Source: Fidelibacterota bacterium
GTDB taxonomy: Bacteria; Fidelibacterota; Marinisomatia; Marinisomatales; UBA1611
Direction of reading: 5' to 3'
DNA length: 18,021 nt
Assembly: GCA_012964275.1 (NCBI GenBank)
Contig: DTUG01000004.1
Coordinates: forward strand, 1 to 18,021
Positions 1 through 8,090 of this stretch are shown here, piece after piece. Position numbers and translations under genes: made by a program. The first letter of the stretch is position 1, and the number at the start of each line of letters is the position of its first letter. The notes under the pieces are model-generated. The model was not told the DNA's origin. It was given only the letters and a program-made list of their open reading frames with translations, and did no database searches.

Positions 1-13
1 GGCTCGCCTGTTG

Positions 14-87
14 TGGGCGTTACAAGGCTCGAACTTGTGACCTCTGCCTTGTAAGGGCAGCGCTCTGACCAACTGAGCTAAACGCCC
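14..87 (-). tRNA. tRNA-Val (anticodon UAC)
   Basis: Read on the minus strand, this stretch folds as a complete cloverleaf. The 7-bp acceptor stem GGGCGTT/AACGCCC is perfect (87-81 with 21-15). A D-arm GCTC/GAGC is present. The anticodon stem CTGCC/GGCAG encloses the loop CTTACAA, and the T-arm ACAAG/CTTGT encloses TTCGAGC. The anticodon TAC (complement of 51-53) reads valine codons. The discriminator base is A at position 14, and the next bases are CAA, so the CCA tail is not encoded and must be added enzymatically. The gene starts only 15 bases after the lon stop codon on the same strand, so it may be processed from the lon transcript. The 13 bases between it and the window edge show nothing. 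Confidence 0.97.
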
Positions 88-102
88 AATATCTATTAAA
101 AA

Positions 103-2520
103 TTAAGCTTTTTTGGAATTGGTTGAAGAAGTTTTTCTACGCTGTTTTAGTACGCCGGGCAGGGCAATTTTGATTACATCGCGGATCTCCTTGGCAAAAT
201 GAAAAGTCAGATCTTTCGACACATTCTCCGGCACATCTTCAAGGTCTTTCCGGTTGCGGTATGGAAGAATCACTTCCCTGATGCCGGCCCGATGGGCCGC
301 TGTCACTTTTTCCTTAACGCCGCCAATTGGCAGGATATTGCCGCGCAGGGTAATTTCCCCGGTCATGGCTATTTTTTCTTTTACGGATGTCCCCGTAAGC
401 AGGGATACCAGGGACGTGACCATGCTGACACCGGCAGAGGGACCATCTTTCGGGATAGCGCCTGCCGGCACATGGACATGGATATCAGTCTGTTCATTGA
501 AATCAGGGTCAATACCAAAATCCTCTGCCTGGGCCCGCACATAGGTAAGGCCGGCAGTTGCAGATTCTTTCATGACATCGCCAAGCTGACCGGTCAGGAT
601 GAGTTTTCCCTTGCCTTTCATCCGCGTGGATTCCACAAACAGAATGTCACCGCCGGCAGCCGTCCAGGCCAGTCCGGTCACTACACCCGGTTTCGTGGCG
701 CGCTCAGCCAGGTCCGAATGAAACCGGGATGCACCCAAAAGGTCGTGGACCTTTTTTTTGGTGACTTTGATCTTCTTGGATTTGGTTTCCACCAGTTCCC
801 GGGCCACTTTGCGCAGGACGTTGGCAATTTCCCGTTCCAGCTGCCGCACGCCGGCCTCCCGGGTGTAAGCACTGATCAGTTCCTTGATGGCATTCGCATC
901 CAGGCCAACTTCATTTTTCATCAGGCCGTTCTCTTCTACCTGTTTTGGCACCAGGTGGCGCTTGGCGATCTGAACCTTTTCATCCTCAATATAGCCGGAG
1001 AATTCCAGGGTCTCCATCCGGTCTCTTAAGGCCGGAGGTATGGCATCCTGGTAGTTGGCAGTGGTAATAAACATGACCTTGCTCAGGTCAAAATCGAGTT
1101 CCAGGTAATGGTCGCTGAAGGAATGATTCTGTTCCGGGTCCAAAACCTCCAGTAGTGCTGAAGACGGATCGCCGCGAAAATCAGCGCCCAGTTTATCCAC
1201 CTCATCCAGCATAAATACGGGATTATTGGTACCGGCTTTTTTGATGGACTGAATGATGCGGCCCGGCAGGGCACCTATATAGGTTCGGCGATGCCCTCTG
1301 ATCTCTGCTTCATCCCGAACACCACCCAGCGACAGGCGGATAAATTCCCGGCCCATGGCCCTGGCAATGGATTTTCCCAAAGAAGTTTTACCCACGCCGG
1401 GAGGACCGCAAAAGCACAATATGGGTCCCCGGACACTGCCGTCCGGGTTGCGCTTCTGTTTCAGGTTGCGGACCGCCAGGTATTCAATGATGCGCTCCTT
1501 TACCTTGTCCAAACCATAATGGTCCTCATCCAGTATTTTCAATGCATCTTTAATGTTGATGCGGTCCTTTGATGATTTGCTCCATGGCAGATCCGTCAGC
1601 CACTCAATATAGGTCCGGGACACATTGTATTCGGGGGACTGGGTAGGGATACGCATGAGTCGATCCAATTCTTTCATGGCAACTTTTTCAGACTCTTCCG
1701 GCATTTTTGCTGCTTTTACACGTTCTTCCAGTTCCTTGAGCTCGATTGTGCCTTCATCTTCCCCCAGCTCTTTCTGAATTGCCTTCATCTGCTCCCGCAG
1801 ATAATATTCCCTCTGAGTCTTGGCAATTTCATCATGGACCTCTGTCTGTATCTCTTCACCCAGTTTGATCCGCTGGATCTCTCGGGAAATAATGGTAATG
1901 GCTTTTTCTATCCGTTTTTTAACATTTAATTCTTCCAGGATCTCCTGTTTTTCCTTATTCGGCAGTGTTATCAGGGAGATAGCCCTGTCAACCAGCCGGT
2001 TGGCTTTCTGGATATTGGAAAGCATGCCGGTATGTTCATCAGTAAGATTGGGCGCCACTTTGATCAGGTCTCTGAAAGCCTGCCGCAGATTCTTGGCCAG
2101 GGCATCTACCTCAAGTTGATCATTGATAGGATCATCACTGACCGGTTGAACAGCCGCTTTGAAATAAGATTTTTTATCCAGGTAATCCAGAATTTTTACT
2201 CGGGTAATACCTTGGACTATGGCGGACTTGCTGTTATCCGGCATGTCAAAGACTTTAAGTACGGTTGCCAGGGTACCATAGGAATAGAGATCTTCTGGCT
2301 CCGGGTCTTCGATGGATCCGTCCTCTTGGGCTACAACAATGATATATTTCCGTTTTGGATCGAGTTCAGCGATCAGCCGCAGAGATTTTTTCCGGCCGAT
2401 ATAGATGGGAATTACCTGCTGCGGAAACAGGACCGTGTTGCGTAATGGCATAACGGCATATTGCTCAGAGTCTTCCAGAGAAATGTTTTCGATATCTTTT
2501 TCTGACAATTGATCAGTCAT
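103..2520 (-). CDS. lon: ATP-dependent protease Lon (LonA, S16 family)
   Basis: Cytosolic ATP-dependent serine protease that degrades misfolded and selected regulatory proteins. At 805 aa it has the full length and order of LonA. The N-terminal substrate-binding domain covers about 20-215 and a helical linker with coiled-coil character about 216-330. The AAA+ module follows, with Walker A GPPGVGKT at 372-379 and Walker B ending D439-E440. The C-terminal protease domain carries the Ser-Lys dyad: Ser695 in KDGPSAG, and Lys738 as the second Lys of GGVKEK. The Ser-Lys spacing of 43 equals that of E. coli S679/K722. The ATG start has AAAGG six bases upstream. The last ~15 residues are a basic tail. 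The gene follows a 114-base gap with a candidate promoter, and tRNA-Val follows it directly. I see nothing broken. Confidence 0.98.
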   Translation of the reverse strand: MTDQLSEKDIENISLEDSEQYAVMPLRNTVLFPQQVIPIYIGRKKSLRLIAELDPKRKYIIVVAQEDGSIEDPEPEDLYSYGTLATVLKVFDMPDNSKSAIVQGITRVKILDYLDKKSYFKAAVQPVSDDPINDQLEVDALAKNLRQAFRDLIKVAPNLTDEHTGMLSNIQKANRLVDRAISLITLPNKEKQEILEELNVKKRIEKAITIISREIQRIKLGEEIQTEVHDEIAKTQREYYLREQMKAIQKELGEDEGTIELKELEERVKAAKMPEESEKVAMKELDRLMRIPTQSPEYNVSRTYIEWLTDLPWSKSSKDRINIKDALKILDEDHYGLDKVKERIIEYLAVRNLKQKRNPDGSVRGPILCFCGPPGVGKTSLGKSIARAMGREFIRLSLGGVRDEAEIRGHRRTYIGALPGRIIQSIKKAGTNNPVFMLDEVDKLGADFRGDPSSALLEVLDPEQNHSFSDHYLELDFDLSKVMFITTANYQDAIPPALRDRMETLEFSGYIEDEKVQIAKRHLVPKQVEENGLMKNEVGLDANAIKELISAYTREAGVRQLEREIANVLRKVARELVETKSKKIKVTKKKVHDLLGASRFHSDLAERATKPGVVTGLAWTAAGGDILFVESTRMKGKGKLILTGQLGDVMKESATAGLTYVRAQAEDFGIDPDFNEQTDIHVHVPAGAIPKDGPSAGVSMVTSLVSLLTGTSVKEKIAMTGEITLRGNILPIGGVKEKVTAAHRAGIREVILPYRNRKDLEDVPENVSKDLTFHFAKEIRDVIKIALPGVLKQRRKTSSTNSKKA

Positions 2521-2556
2521 GGATAACCTTTAATTAGTGATATGTGGAATAACTTA

Positions 2557-2572
2557 AACAAGGATCATGCCA
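2557..2572 (-). promoter_or_regulatory. candidate sigma54-like -24/-12 element upstream of lon
   Basis: On lon's strand the bases TGGCATG-ATCC-TTGTT match the sigma54 consensus TGGCACG-N4-TTGCW with the right internal spacing. There are two departures: C to T inside the -24 box, and C to T at the key -12 GC. A start about 12 bases downstream would leave a leader of about 25 bases before the lon ATG, which is plausible. The mismatch at the -12 GC weakens the call, and no sigma54 activator site is recognised. A conventional sigma70 promoter was not convincing here either. Confidence 0.25.
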
Positions 2573-2605
2573 CGGCAGTTCCAATGAATATTCGACTTCA
2601 TGCCA
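2565..2605 (-). repeat. direct repeat TGGCATGA x2 in the lon leader
   Basis: The octamer TGGCATGA occurs twice in the same orientation on the minus strand, at 2572-2565 and 2605-2598. The copies are 33 bases apart start to start, about three DNA turns, between the stop of the membrane-anchored protein gene and the start of lon. This would suit two operator half-sites on one DNA face. The downstream copy is also the -24 part of the sigma54-like element. The repeat is seen directly; a regulatory role is inference. Confidence 0.35.
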
Positions 2606-2634
2606 AGTGATTGTCTGTAAATATGGCGGACTAT

Positions 2635-3267
2635 CTAAAGTGGTTCTATAGAGTGGATGAAAGTTTCAAACGAATTACGGTAATTGTCCAGTACCTTCTT
2701 TGGTCCGGTGCATTTGAAATAATAGGGTCCATCGGCTGCTTTTATGATCGCTGCCATCAAACCGTAATTTGGTTTTTCAATGGTCGGGCCGCGCATCCCC
2801 ATTCCGGCCTGAAGATAAGTCCCTTCCGTATACACAAAATTGACATCCATATCACCGATATGCTCATGGCTGATGGTTGCATGGTCAGCCACACTTTCAT
2901 TGTCTGGCCGTCGAAACTGGCCTAACCAGCGATCCAGATTATCGTCAACACTGCCGCCTATCCCTGCAAAAACCACTAATTCACTTGTACCGGATTCATC
3001 TGAAAAACTGAACTGGGCCAGACGCATAGAGCTTGAAGGTGTTTCCCGTCTCCATGAACCAGGTACAATTCCCTGGAGATTCCCAATTCGGCTGTAACCG
3101 TCTTTCAGTGTGATCCGCTCTTCACCTCGATTGAGGACCTGTACCGATGAAGACGGAATACTTTTTACTGGATTCGCATATCGATTCGCTTCACTCAGGG
3201 TTATATAAACACTCAAAATAAATCCCACCATCAGTGTTGAGCCGATAATCAGATTTTTAGGGTTCAA
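2635..3267 (-). CDS. small membrane-anchored extracytoplasmic protein, unknown function
   Basis: I do not recognise a named family. The 210-aa product starts with a single hydrophobic segment (about residues 5-24) and no lipobox, so it looks like a signal-anchor or signal peptide protein whose body lies outside the cytoplasm. The body has a pattern I loosely associate with small exported proteins: a Trp-Pro-Ser-Ser stretch, MRLAQFSF, an RW.GQF motif after a glycine-rich turn, and a C-terminal YYFKCTGP followed by a helix. The start is TTG, with a strong SD (GGAG, six bases upstream) that directly abuts the lipA stop codon only three bases before the TTG. The gene is therefore almost certainly translated as the last member of the lipB-E1-E2-lipA operon. 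A role in lipoate metabolism is not implied by its sequence. Confidence 0.8.
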   Translation of the reverse strand: MNPKNLIIGSTLMVGFILSVYITLSEANRYANPVKSIPSSSVQVLNRGEERITLKDGYSRIGNLQGIVPGSWRRETPSSSMRLAQFSFSDESGTSELVVFAGIGGSVDDNLDRWLGQFRRPDNESVADHATISHEHIGDMDVNFVYTEGTYLQAGMGMRGPTIEKPNYGLMAAIIKAADGPYYFKCTGPKKVLDNYRNSFETFIHSIEPL

Positions 3268-3270
3268 GGT

Positions 3271-4134
3271 CTACTCCGAGGCCTGGCGGGTTTGTTCGTC
3301 AGCATGATAGGAACTGCGTACCAGCGGCCCCGATTCAACCACATTAAATCCCATGTCAAGTCCGAGCTGCTTATAGGTATCAAACTCATCCTCTGATACG
3401 TAGCGCTGCACTGGGAGGTGTTCTTTTGTTGGTTGCAGATACTGCCCAATGGTGAATATGGATACTCCAACCGTTCTTATTTCCCGCATAGTTGCTACCA
3501 GTTCATCAAATGTTTCACCAAGCCCCACCATCATTCCGGTCTTTGTGCGCAGTTCAAATTCAACGGATTGACGCAGCACATCTAGGCTTCGCTGCCAGTT
3601 CGCCTGGCTGCGCACCTGGCGGCTGATACGCTCTACACACTCCATATTATGACTAAAAATTTCCGGTTCAGCATTAAAAATCTTTTCCAGGGCCGGCCTA
3701 TATCCCTTGAAATCCGGTGTCAGCACTTCTACGGTACATCCCGGGACATGTATATGAATCTGCTTTATGGTCTCCACCCAGATAGATGAGCCGTAATCAT
3801 CTTTCAGGTCATCCCTGTCAACTGATGTAATCACGACATGGCGCAGACGCATGCGCTTTACTGCCATAGCGGTTCGGACTGGTTCCAGAGAATCATTCCA
3901 GACTGGTTTCCCTGTTTTGACCGAGCAGAAACCACAGGCCCGGGTACATACATCGCCCAGGATCATGATAGTAGCCGTCCCCCTGTTCCAGCATTCATAG
4001 ATATTTGGACAGCGGGCTTCTTCACAGACCGTATTTAGATTGTGTTCACGAACCACGCCATCCACAAAGCGGTAGCCATCGTTGATCTGAAGACGAATCT
4101 TTGGTTTAGGTGATTTGGTTAAAATGTCCGGCAC
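3271..4134 (-). CDS. lipA: lipoyl synthase
   Basis: Radical SAM enzyme that inserts two sulfur atoms into protein-bound octanoyl groups to make lipoyl cofactor. Both iron-sulfur cluster motifs are present. The auxiliary cluster has Cys37, Cys42 and Cys48 in C-x4-C-x5-C, and the radical SAM cluster has Cys63-x3-Cys67-x2-Cys70 in CTRACGFC. The C-terminal RSSYHA motif (from Arg273) supplies the conserved serine ligand of the auxiliary cluster. At 287 aa it has normal length. The start is GTG, supported by AAGGA eight bases upstream, and it overlaps the E2 stop by one base (TAGTG). It lies just downstream of the gene for its probable substrate, the E2 lipoyl domain, with lipB three genes upstream. 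Confidence 0.97.
   Translation of the reverse strand: MPDILTKSPKPKIRLQINDGYRFVDGVVREHNLNTVCEEARCPNIYECWNRGTATIMILGDVCTRACGFCSVKTGKPVWNDSLEPVRTAMAVKRMRLRHVVITSVDRDDLKDDYGSSIWVETIKQIHIHVPGCTVEVLTPDFKGYRPALEKIFNAEPEIFSHNMECVERISRQVRSQANWQRSLDVLRQSVEFELRTKTGMMVGLGETFDELVATMREIRTVGVSIFTIGQYLQPTKEHLPVQRYVSEDEFDTYKQLGLDMGFNVVESGPLVRSSYHADEQTRQASE
3274..3277 (-). promoter_or_regulatory. ribosome binding site deciding a TTG start
   Basis: GGAG on the minus strand immediately precedes the TAG stop of lipA and lies six bases before a TTG codon. It supports TTG at 3267 as the true start of the 210-aa membrane-anchored protein. Confidence 0.7.
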
Positions 4135-5414
4135 TATAGCAATCCTTCAAGTTTCATGGTTTCCAAATTGTTTTTCACTTCCTGAATGAATTGGGCACCT
4201 CCTGCACCATCGATCAGGCGGTGATCAAAGCCAAGGGAGAGCATCATTATACTGCGGATAGCAATGGAATCGGCGTGTTCCCGTTCTACAACTACAGGTT
4301 GTTTTTTAATAGCTCCTGCTCCCAGGATACCAACATTGGGCTGATTGATGATCGGTGTCCCTATGGTTGCGCCAAAAACACCAAAGTTTGTAATGGTAAA
4401 TGTAGAGCCCTGCAATTCATCCGGGTTGATTTTTTTATTCCGGGTACGCACTGCTATATCATTGACATCCCGGCACAGGCCCAGCAGGCTTTTCTCATCA
4501 CACTGAACCAGAGTGGGAACCATCAATCCGTTGTCTACAGAGACAGCCAAACCGATATTGACCTGTTTATGATAGATAACAGTATCATTATCCAGGGATG
4601 CATTCATTTCCGGGAAAACCTTTAACGCCTGAACCGTGGCCAGAATAATGAATGGTGTATAGGTTAATTTTAGCCCTTCCTTTTTTAAAAATGATTCTTC
4701 ATGCTCTGTAACAAAATCCACAATGGAGGTCATATCCACTTCGCTCATCACATATACATGGGCCGAGGTATCAAGGCTGTGCCGCATATGGTCAGCGATC
4801 AGTTTGCGCATATGTTCTATGTTTTTCTTCTTGCCCGGAATCGATTTTGTTGCCGATGCGGGTGTCGGCTTCTTTCTCTGCTTTGCGGCAGTTGGTGGTG
4901 CTGCTGACCTTGTTTCCAGATAAGTTTGCAAATCCTTTTTGGTTATCCGCCCATTACGGCCAGTGCCCTGAATGGAATCCAATTCACTTAACGGCAGATT
5001 TTCCTGGGCGGCGACCTTTAACACAACTGGTGTAAAAATGGCTTTTCCCTCATTGCTTTTTTGTTTGGGTCTTTCCGGTTTTGGTGGTGCAGGGGTCTCC
5101 GGCTCTACCGATGATTTTTCCTCTTTCGGAGAATCTTTAATCTTTGTTTTTGATTCGGATTTAACAGGAGCTTTGCCCTCTGTATCGATCCGGGCAATAA
5201 CAACACCCACTTCTATAACGTCATTGACCTCTGCCAGTATTTCCACCACCGTACCGGCCGCTGACGAAGGAATTTCCGAATCCACCTTATCAGTGCCGAT
5301 CTCCAGTAATGTCTCATCTTGGTCTATAGTTTCGCCTGCTTGCTTACACCATTCCAGGATAGTCCCTTCAGTAATACTTTCGCCCATTTTTGGCATGACT
5401 ACGTCTACTATCAT
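4134..5414 (-). CDS. dihydrolipoamide acyltransferase, E2 of a 2-oxo acid dehydrogenase complex
   Basis: Core acyltransferase of a branched-chain 2-oxo acid or pyruvate dehydrogenase-type complex. It passes acyl groups from E1 to coenzyme A on a swinging lipoyl arm. The domains are in the classical order. A single lipoyl domain covers about 1-78 with the lipoylated Lys43 in GTDKVDS. A charged, proline-rich linker (about 80-125) follows, then a peripheral subunit-binding domain at about 126-166 (GTGRNGRITKKD), a second linker, and the catalytic domain at 195-426. The active site is His398 and Asp402 in FDHRLIDG. Length (426 aa) is typical for a one-lipoyl-domain E2. The ATG directly abuts the E1 stop (TAGATG). 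Pairing with a BCKDH-like E1 favours branched-chain 2-oxo acids, but the substrate is not certain. Confidence 0.95.
   Translation of the reverse strand: MIVDVVMPKMGESITEGTILEWCKQAGETIDQDETLLEIGTDKVDSEIPSSAAGTVVEILAEVNDVIEVGVVIARIDTEGKAPVKSESKTKIKDSPKEEKSSVEPETPAPPKPERPKQKSNEGKAIFTPVVLKVAAQENLPLSELDSIQGTGRNGRITKKDLQTYLETRSAAPPTAAKQRKKPTPASATKSIPGKKKNIEHMRKLIADHMRHSLDTSAHVYVMSEVDMTSIVDFVTEHEESFLKKEGLKLTYTPFIILATVQALKVFPEMNASLDNDTVIYHKQVNIGLAVSVDNGLMVPTLVQCDEKSLLGLCRDVNDIAVRTRNKKINPDELQGSTFTITNFGVFGATIGTPIINQPNVGILGAGAIKKQPVVVEREHADSIAIRSIMMLSLGFDHRLIDGAGGAQFIQEVKNNLETMKLEGLL
4143..4147 (-). promoter_or_regulatory. ribosome binding site deciding the lipA GTG start
   Basis: AAGGA on the minus strand, inside the last codons of the E2 gene, lies eight bases before the GTG at 4134. 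It supports this non-ATG start, which shares its first base with the E2 stop codon. Confidence 0.65.
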
Positions 5415-7418
5415 CTAATATTCCAATAATTCCATGATGGCCTCAGAAACATCAGCGGTTTGCGGTAAAACCTGTTCTTCTAAATACCAATTGTACGGCA
5501 CCGGACAATCTTTTGATGCTACTCTGCGGACCGGCCCATCCAGCAAATCAAAAAATTTATCTACGATCAACGCTGATATTTCTGCGCCGGGCCCATTGGT
5601 TAGGTTATCTTCATAGACCAGGATCACTTTCCCCGTTTTATCCAAGGATGTTTCGATAGAGTCCAGGTCAAGGGGATTTAGTGTGCGCAGATCAAGCACC
5701 TCCACTGACCCAGACGGTAGATCACATTCACGTATAGCATCAAGGCTTTTCTGTACCATGGCGCCCCAGGTAACAATAGTTAATTCGTCACCCTCGGCCA
5801 CGACCCGCGCATGTCCAAAAGGCAGCAGGTAATTCTCATCCGGCTCTTCCGTAGCGGAAAATCCCTGGCGATATAGCCCTTTATGCTCCATAAATAATAC
5901 CGGATCATCCATCCGGCAGGCCATCTTCAGCAAACCTTTAGCATCCCGCGCCGTAGACGGATAGGCAATGTAGATTCCCGGCATATGAATAAAATAACCA
6001 TCAATGGACTGGCTGTGACAGAGAGAACCATGAATATAGCCCCCCACCGGAACCCTGATAACAAATGGACAGCTCCAAGCATTGTTAGACCGGTACCGCA
6101 TGGTAACCACTTCATTTCGCAGTTGCATCATTGCGGTCCATATATAATCTCCAAACTGGATTTCCACTACCGGTTTGTATCCTGTTACTGCCATTCCAAC
6201 GGCAGTGCCAATAATACTGGATTCCGCAAGAGGCGAATTAAAAACACGTTCTGTGCCGAAAGCGGTTGATAATCCTTTCGTGGCAGTGAAAACACCCCCT
6301 TTTGGATCAGCGATATCCTGTCCATAGACCATCATTTTATCATTATAGGCCATTTCCTCATGCAGGGCATGGTTGATGGCATCCACCAAAACAACTTTTT
6401 CAGCTATGGGTACAAGATCTGTTTCAGCAGGTTGTCCATCAGCACTATAAATGTGAGTTAAGGCAGTTTCTACCGCTGGATGATCCTGCTCATCCGCCCA
6501 TTGTGCATCCTGGTCCACATGGATTTTTACTTCCTTGTTTATTTTTTCAATATCGCCTTCTGTAAAGAATTTTTCTTCCAAACACTCCTTTTCAAAAATA
6601 TGGATCGGATCCCGTTTTTGGTCCTCTTTCAAAGCGTTTGGTGTGCGGTATTTGCGCTGGTCATCCGAACTGGAATGGGGAACCAACCGGACAACATTTG
6701 AAACAATGACAGATGGTCCTTTTCCTCTCCTGGCTCGCTCCGCCGCCTGTTTAAAGGCCAGATTGGTTTCAAAGAAATTTGTTCCATCCACATCATAGCG
6801 GGAAAGGTTACGATACCCGCTCACCATGGCATAAATAGAGTCTGCGGTCTGATCGGAGCGATGGGTGCTGATAGCATATTCATTATCCTGAATATGAAAA
6901 ATAAGCGGTGCTTTCGCCCGGCTTGCCCAGTTCAATGCTTCGTGAAAATCACCCTGGCTGGTGGTCCCTTCCCCAGCAGATACATATACAATTTCTCTGG
7001 ATCTATCCATTTTTCGAGTCAGCGCACAACCCACAGCCTGAAGAAACTGGGTTCCTGTTGGACTCGACTGGGTCACGATCCGCAGTGCCTTGTGCCCATA
7101 ATGCATGGGCATTTGGCGCCCTCCGGAATTGGGGTCTGCGTCCCGGGCAAGAAAAGAGAGTAATTGTTCTCTGGCGGTCATTCCCAAACCCAAACAATAA
7201 GCTCCATCCCGATAATAAGGATAGGACCAGTCTTCACCCCCTTTCAACGTAATGGCGGCCGCCAATTGGGCAGCTTCATGCCCGGAGCACCCTATATGAA
7301 AAAATGCCTTGCCCTGTTTCAACATGGTCATCATTTTATCATCCAGCTTCCGGGCGATCACCATGGTTCGGTATATATCCAGAACCTGTTGCTTCGTAAA
7401 ACCGTGGAGACGGGCCAT
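5415..7418 (-). CDS. 2-oxo acid dehydrogenase E1, fused alpha and beta subunits
   Basis: Thiamine-diphosphate-dependent decarboxylase of a branched-chain-type 2-oxo acid dehydrogenase complex. The 667-aa protein joins what are usually two subunits. The alpha part (about 1-320) has the ThDP motif beginning GEG at 149-151 and closing at Asn179, plus the HSSSDDQRKYR loop at about 248-258 that resembles the HSTSDD loop of BCKDH alpha. The beta part (about 335-667) has GQDIADPKGGVF, PLAESSIIG and the active-site His468 in HSQS. Fused E1 enzymes of this kind are known from Bacteroidetes-related bacteria. The start is ATG with AAGGA six bases upstream, overlapping the lipB stop by one base (TAATG). 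The E2 gene follows with no gap. The E3 gene is not in the window. Confidence 0.94.
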   Translation of the reverse strand: MARLHGFTKQQVLDIYRTMVIARKLDDKMMTMLKQGKAFFHIGCSGHEAAQLAAAITLKGGEDWSYPYYRDGAYCLGLGMTAREQLLSFLARDADPNSGGRQMPMHYGHKALRIVTQSSPTGTQFLQAVGCALTRKMDRSREIVYVSAGEGTTSQGDFHEALNWASRAKAPLIFHIQDNEYAISTHRSDQTADSIYAMVSGYRNLSRYDVDGTNFFETNLAFKQAAERARRGKGPSVIVSNVVRLVPHSSSDDQRKYRTPNALKEDQKRDPIHIFEKECLEEKFFTEGDIEKINKEVKIHVDQDAQWADEQDHPAVETALTHIYSADGQPAETDLVPIAEKVVLVDAINHALHEEMAYNDKMMVYGQDIADPKGGVFTATKGLSTAFGTERVFNSPLAESSIIGTAVGMAVTGYKPVVEIQFGDYIWTAMMQLRNEVVTMRYRSNNAWSCPFVIRVPVGGYIHGSLCHSQSIDGYFIHMPGIYIAYPSTARDAKGLLKMACRMDDPVLFMEHKGLYRQGFSATEEPDENYLLPFGHARVVAEGDELTIVTWGAMVQKSLDAIRECDLPSGSVEVLDLRTLNPLDLDSIETSLDKTGKVILVYEDNLTNGPGAEISALIVDKFFDLLDGPVRRVASKDCPVPYNWYLEEQVLPQTADVSEAIMELLEY

Positions 7419-8083
7419 TAGGCGTCCTTCCTGGAAAAACAGACCTTAAAATGATTGACTACCGCTTTTTTCACAGTTGACATTTTTGGATTTTCGCCTA
7501 AAAGGTTTGCCATGGAAGTAACACCGAAATCACGGATCCCGCAGGGGATGATCCCTTTATAAAATGATAGGTCCGGATTCACATTTAACGCAAAGCCGTG
7601 CATGGTCACCCACCGACTGATCCGCACTCCCAAAGCTGCTATTTTTTTATCCTGAACCCAAACGCCCGTGAGACCTTTCTTACATCCGGCACTGATCCCA
7701 AAATCGGAGAGAGCACTAATTAGCATCTGCTCCAGTGACCGCATATACCAGCTCACACTTTGCCGATATTTATGCAGGTCCAGGATAGGATAACCAACCA
7801 ATTGTCCCGGTCCATGAAAGGTAATATCACCACCTCGATCAGTTTGCACCACCAAGACACCATTACCTTCTGGTTTTAATAAATTATCTCTGGGGGCGTT
7901 TTTACCAAGAGTGTATACTGGTTCATGTTCTACAAGAAGGAGACGATCTCCAATGTCCCCAGATATTCGGCGGGCTTGCAGTGCCTTTTGTAGATCCCAA
8001 ACTTCCTGATATGCAGACATCCCCAGATCCATGACCTGTAGCGGGCGTTCTGTTTCATTGAAAGTACTGGTATGTGTCAACAT
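7418..8083 (-). CDS. lipB: octanoyl-[acyl carrier protein]:protein N-octanoyltransferase
   Basis: Transfers octanoate from acyl carrier protein to the lipoyl lysine of E2-type proteins, the step before LipA. At 221 aa it is normal for LipB. Visible family motifs are the substrate-site run RGGDITFHGPGQLVGYP (about 83-99), the catalytic Lys147 in KKIAALGVR, HGFALNVN at about 162-169, and the catalytic Cys181 in IIPCGI. The ATG start lies seven bases after the folE stop; I see no SD, so translation may depend on coupling. The stop overlaps the E1 start by one base. Placing lipB directly upstream of E1-E2-lipA makes one transcript that encodes both a lipoylated enzyme and both enzymes that lipoylate it. 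Confidence 0.96.
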   Translation of the reverse strand: MLTHTSTFNETERPLQVMDLGMSAYQEVWDLQKALQARRISGDIGDRLLLVEHEPVYTLGKNAPRDNLLKPEGNGVLVVQTDRGGDITFHGPGQLVGYPILDLHKYRQSVSWYMRSLEQMLISALSDFGISAGCKKGLTGVWVQDKKIAALGVRISRWVTMHGFALNVNPDLSFYKGIIPCGIRDFGVTSMANLLGENPKMSTVKKAVVNHFKVCFSRKDA

Positions 8084-8090
8084 AAGTTGG

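Noticed and set aside
199..1029. Long plus-strand open frame (276 codons) opposite lon
   Set aside because: It is antisense to the intact, fully conserved protease and AAA+ parts of lon, its translation is low-complexity His/Phe/Gly-rich with no domain, and no plus-strand promoter or SD is seen.
2521..2634. CIRCE or HAIR heat-shock operator upstream of lon
   Set aside because: No TTAGCACTC/GAGTGCTAA or CTTGAGT/ACTCAAG inverted repeat is present; the repeat found is direct, not inverted.
2611..2925. Plus-strand open frame over the lon leader and the membrane-anchored protein gene
   Set aside because: Most of it is antisense to a gene with a good SD and signal anchor, and its translation shows no recognisable features.
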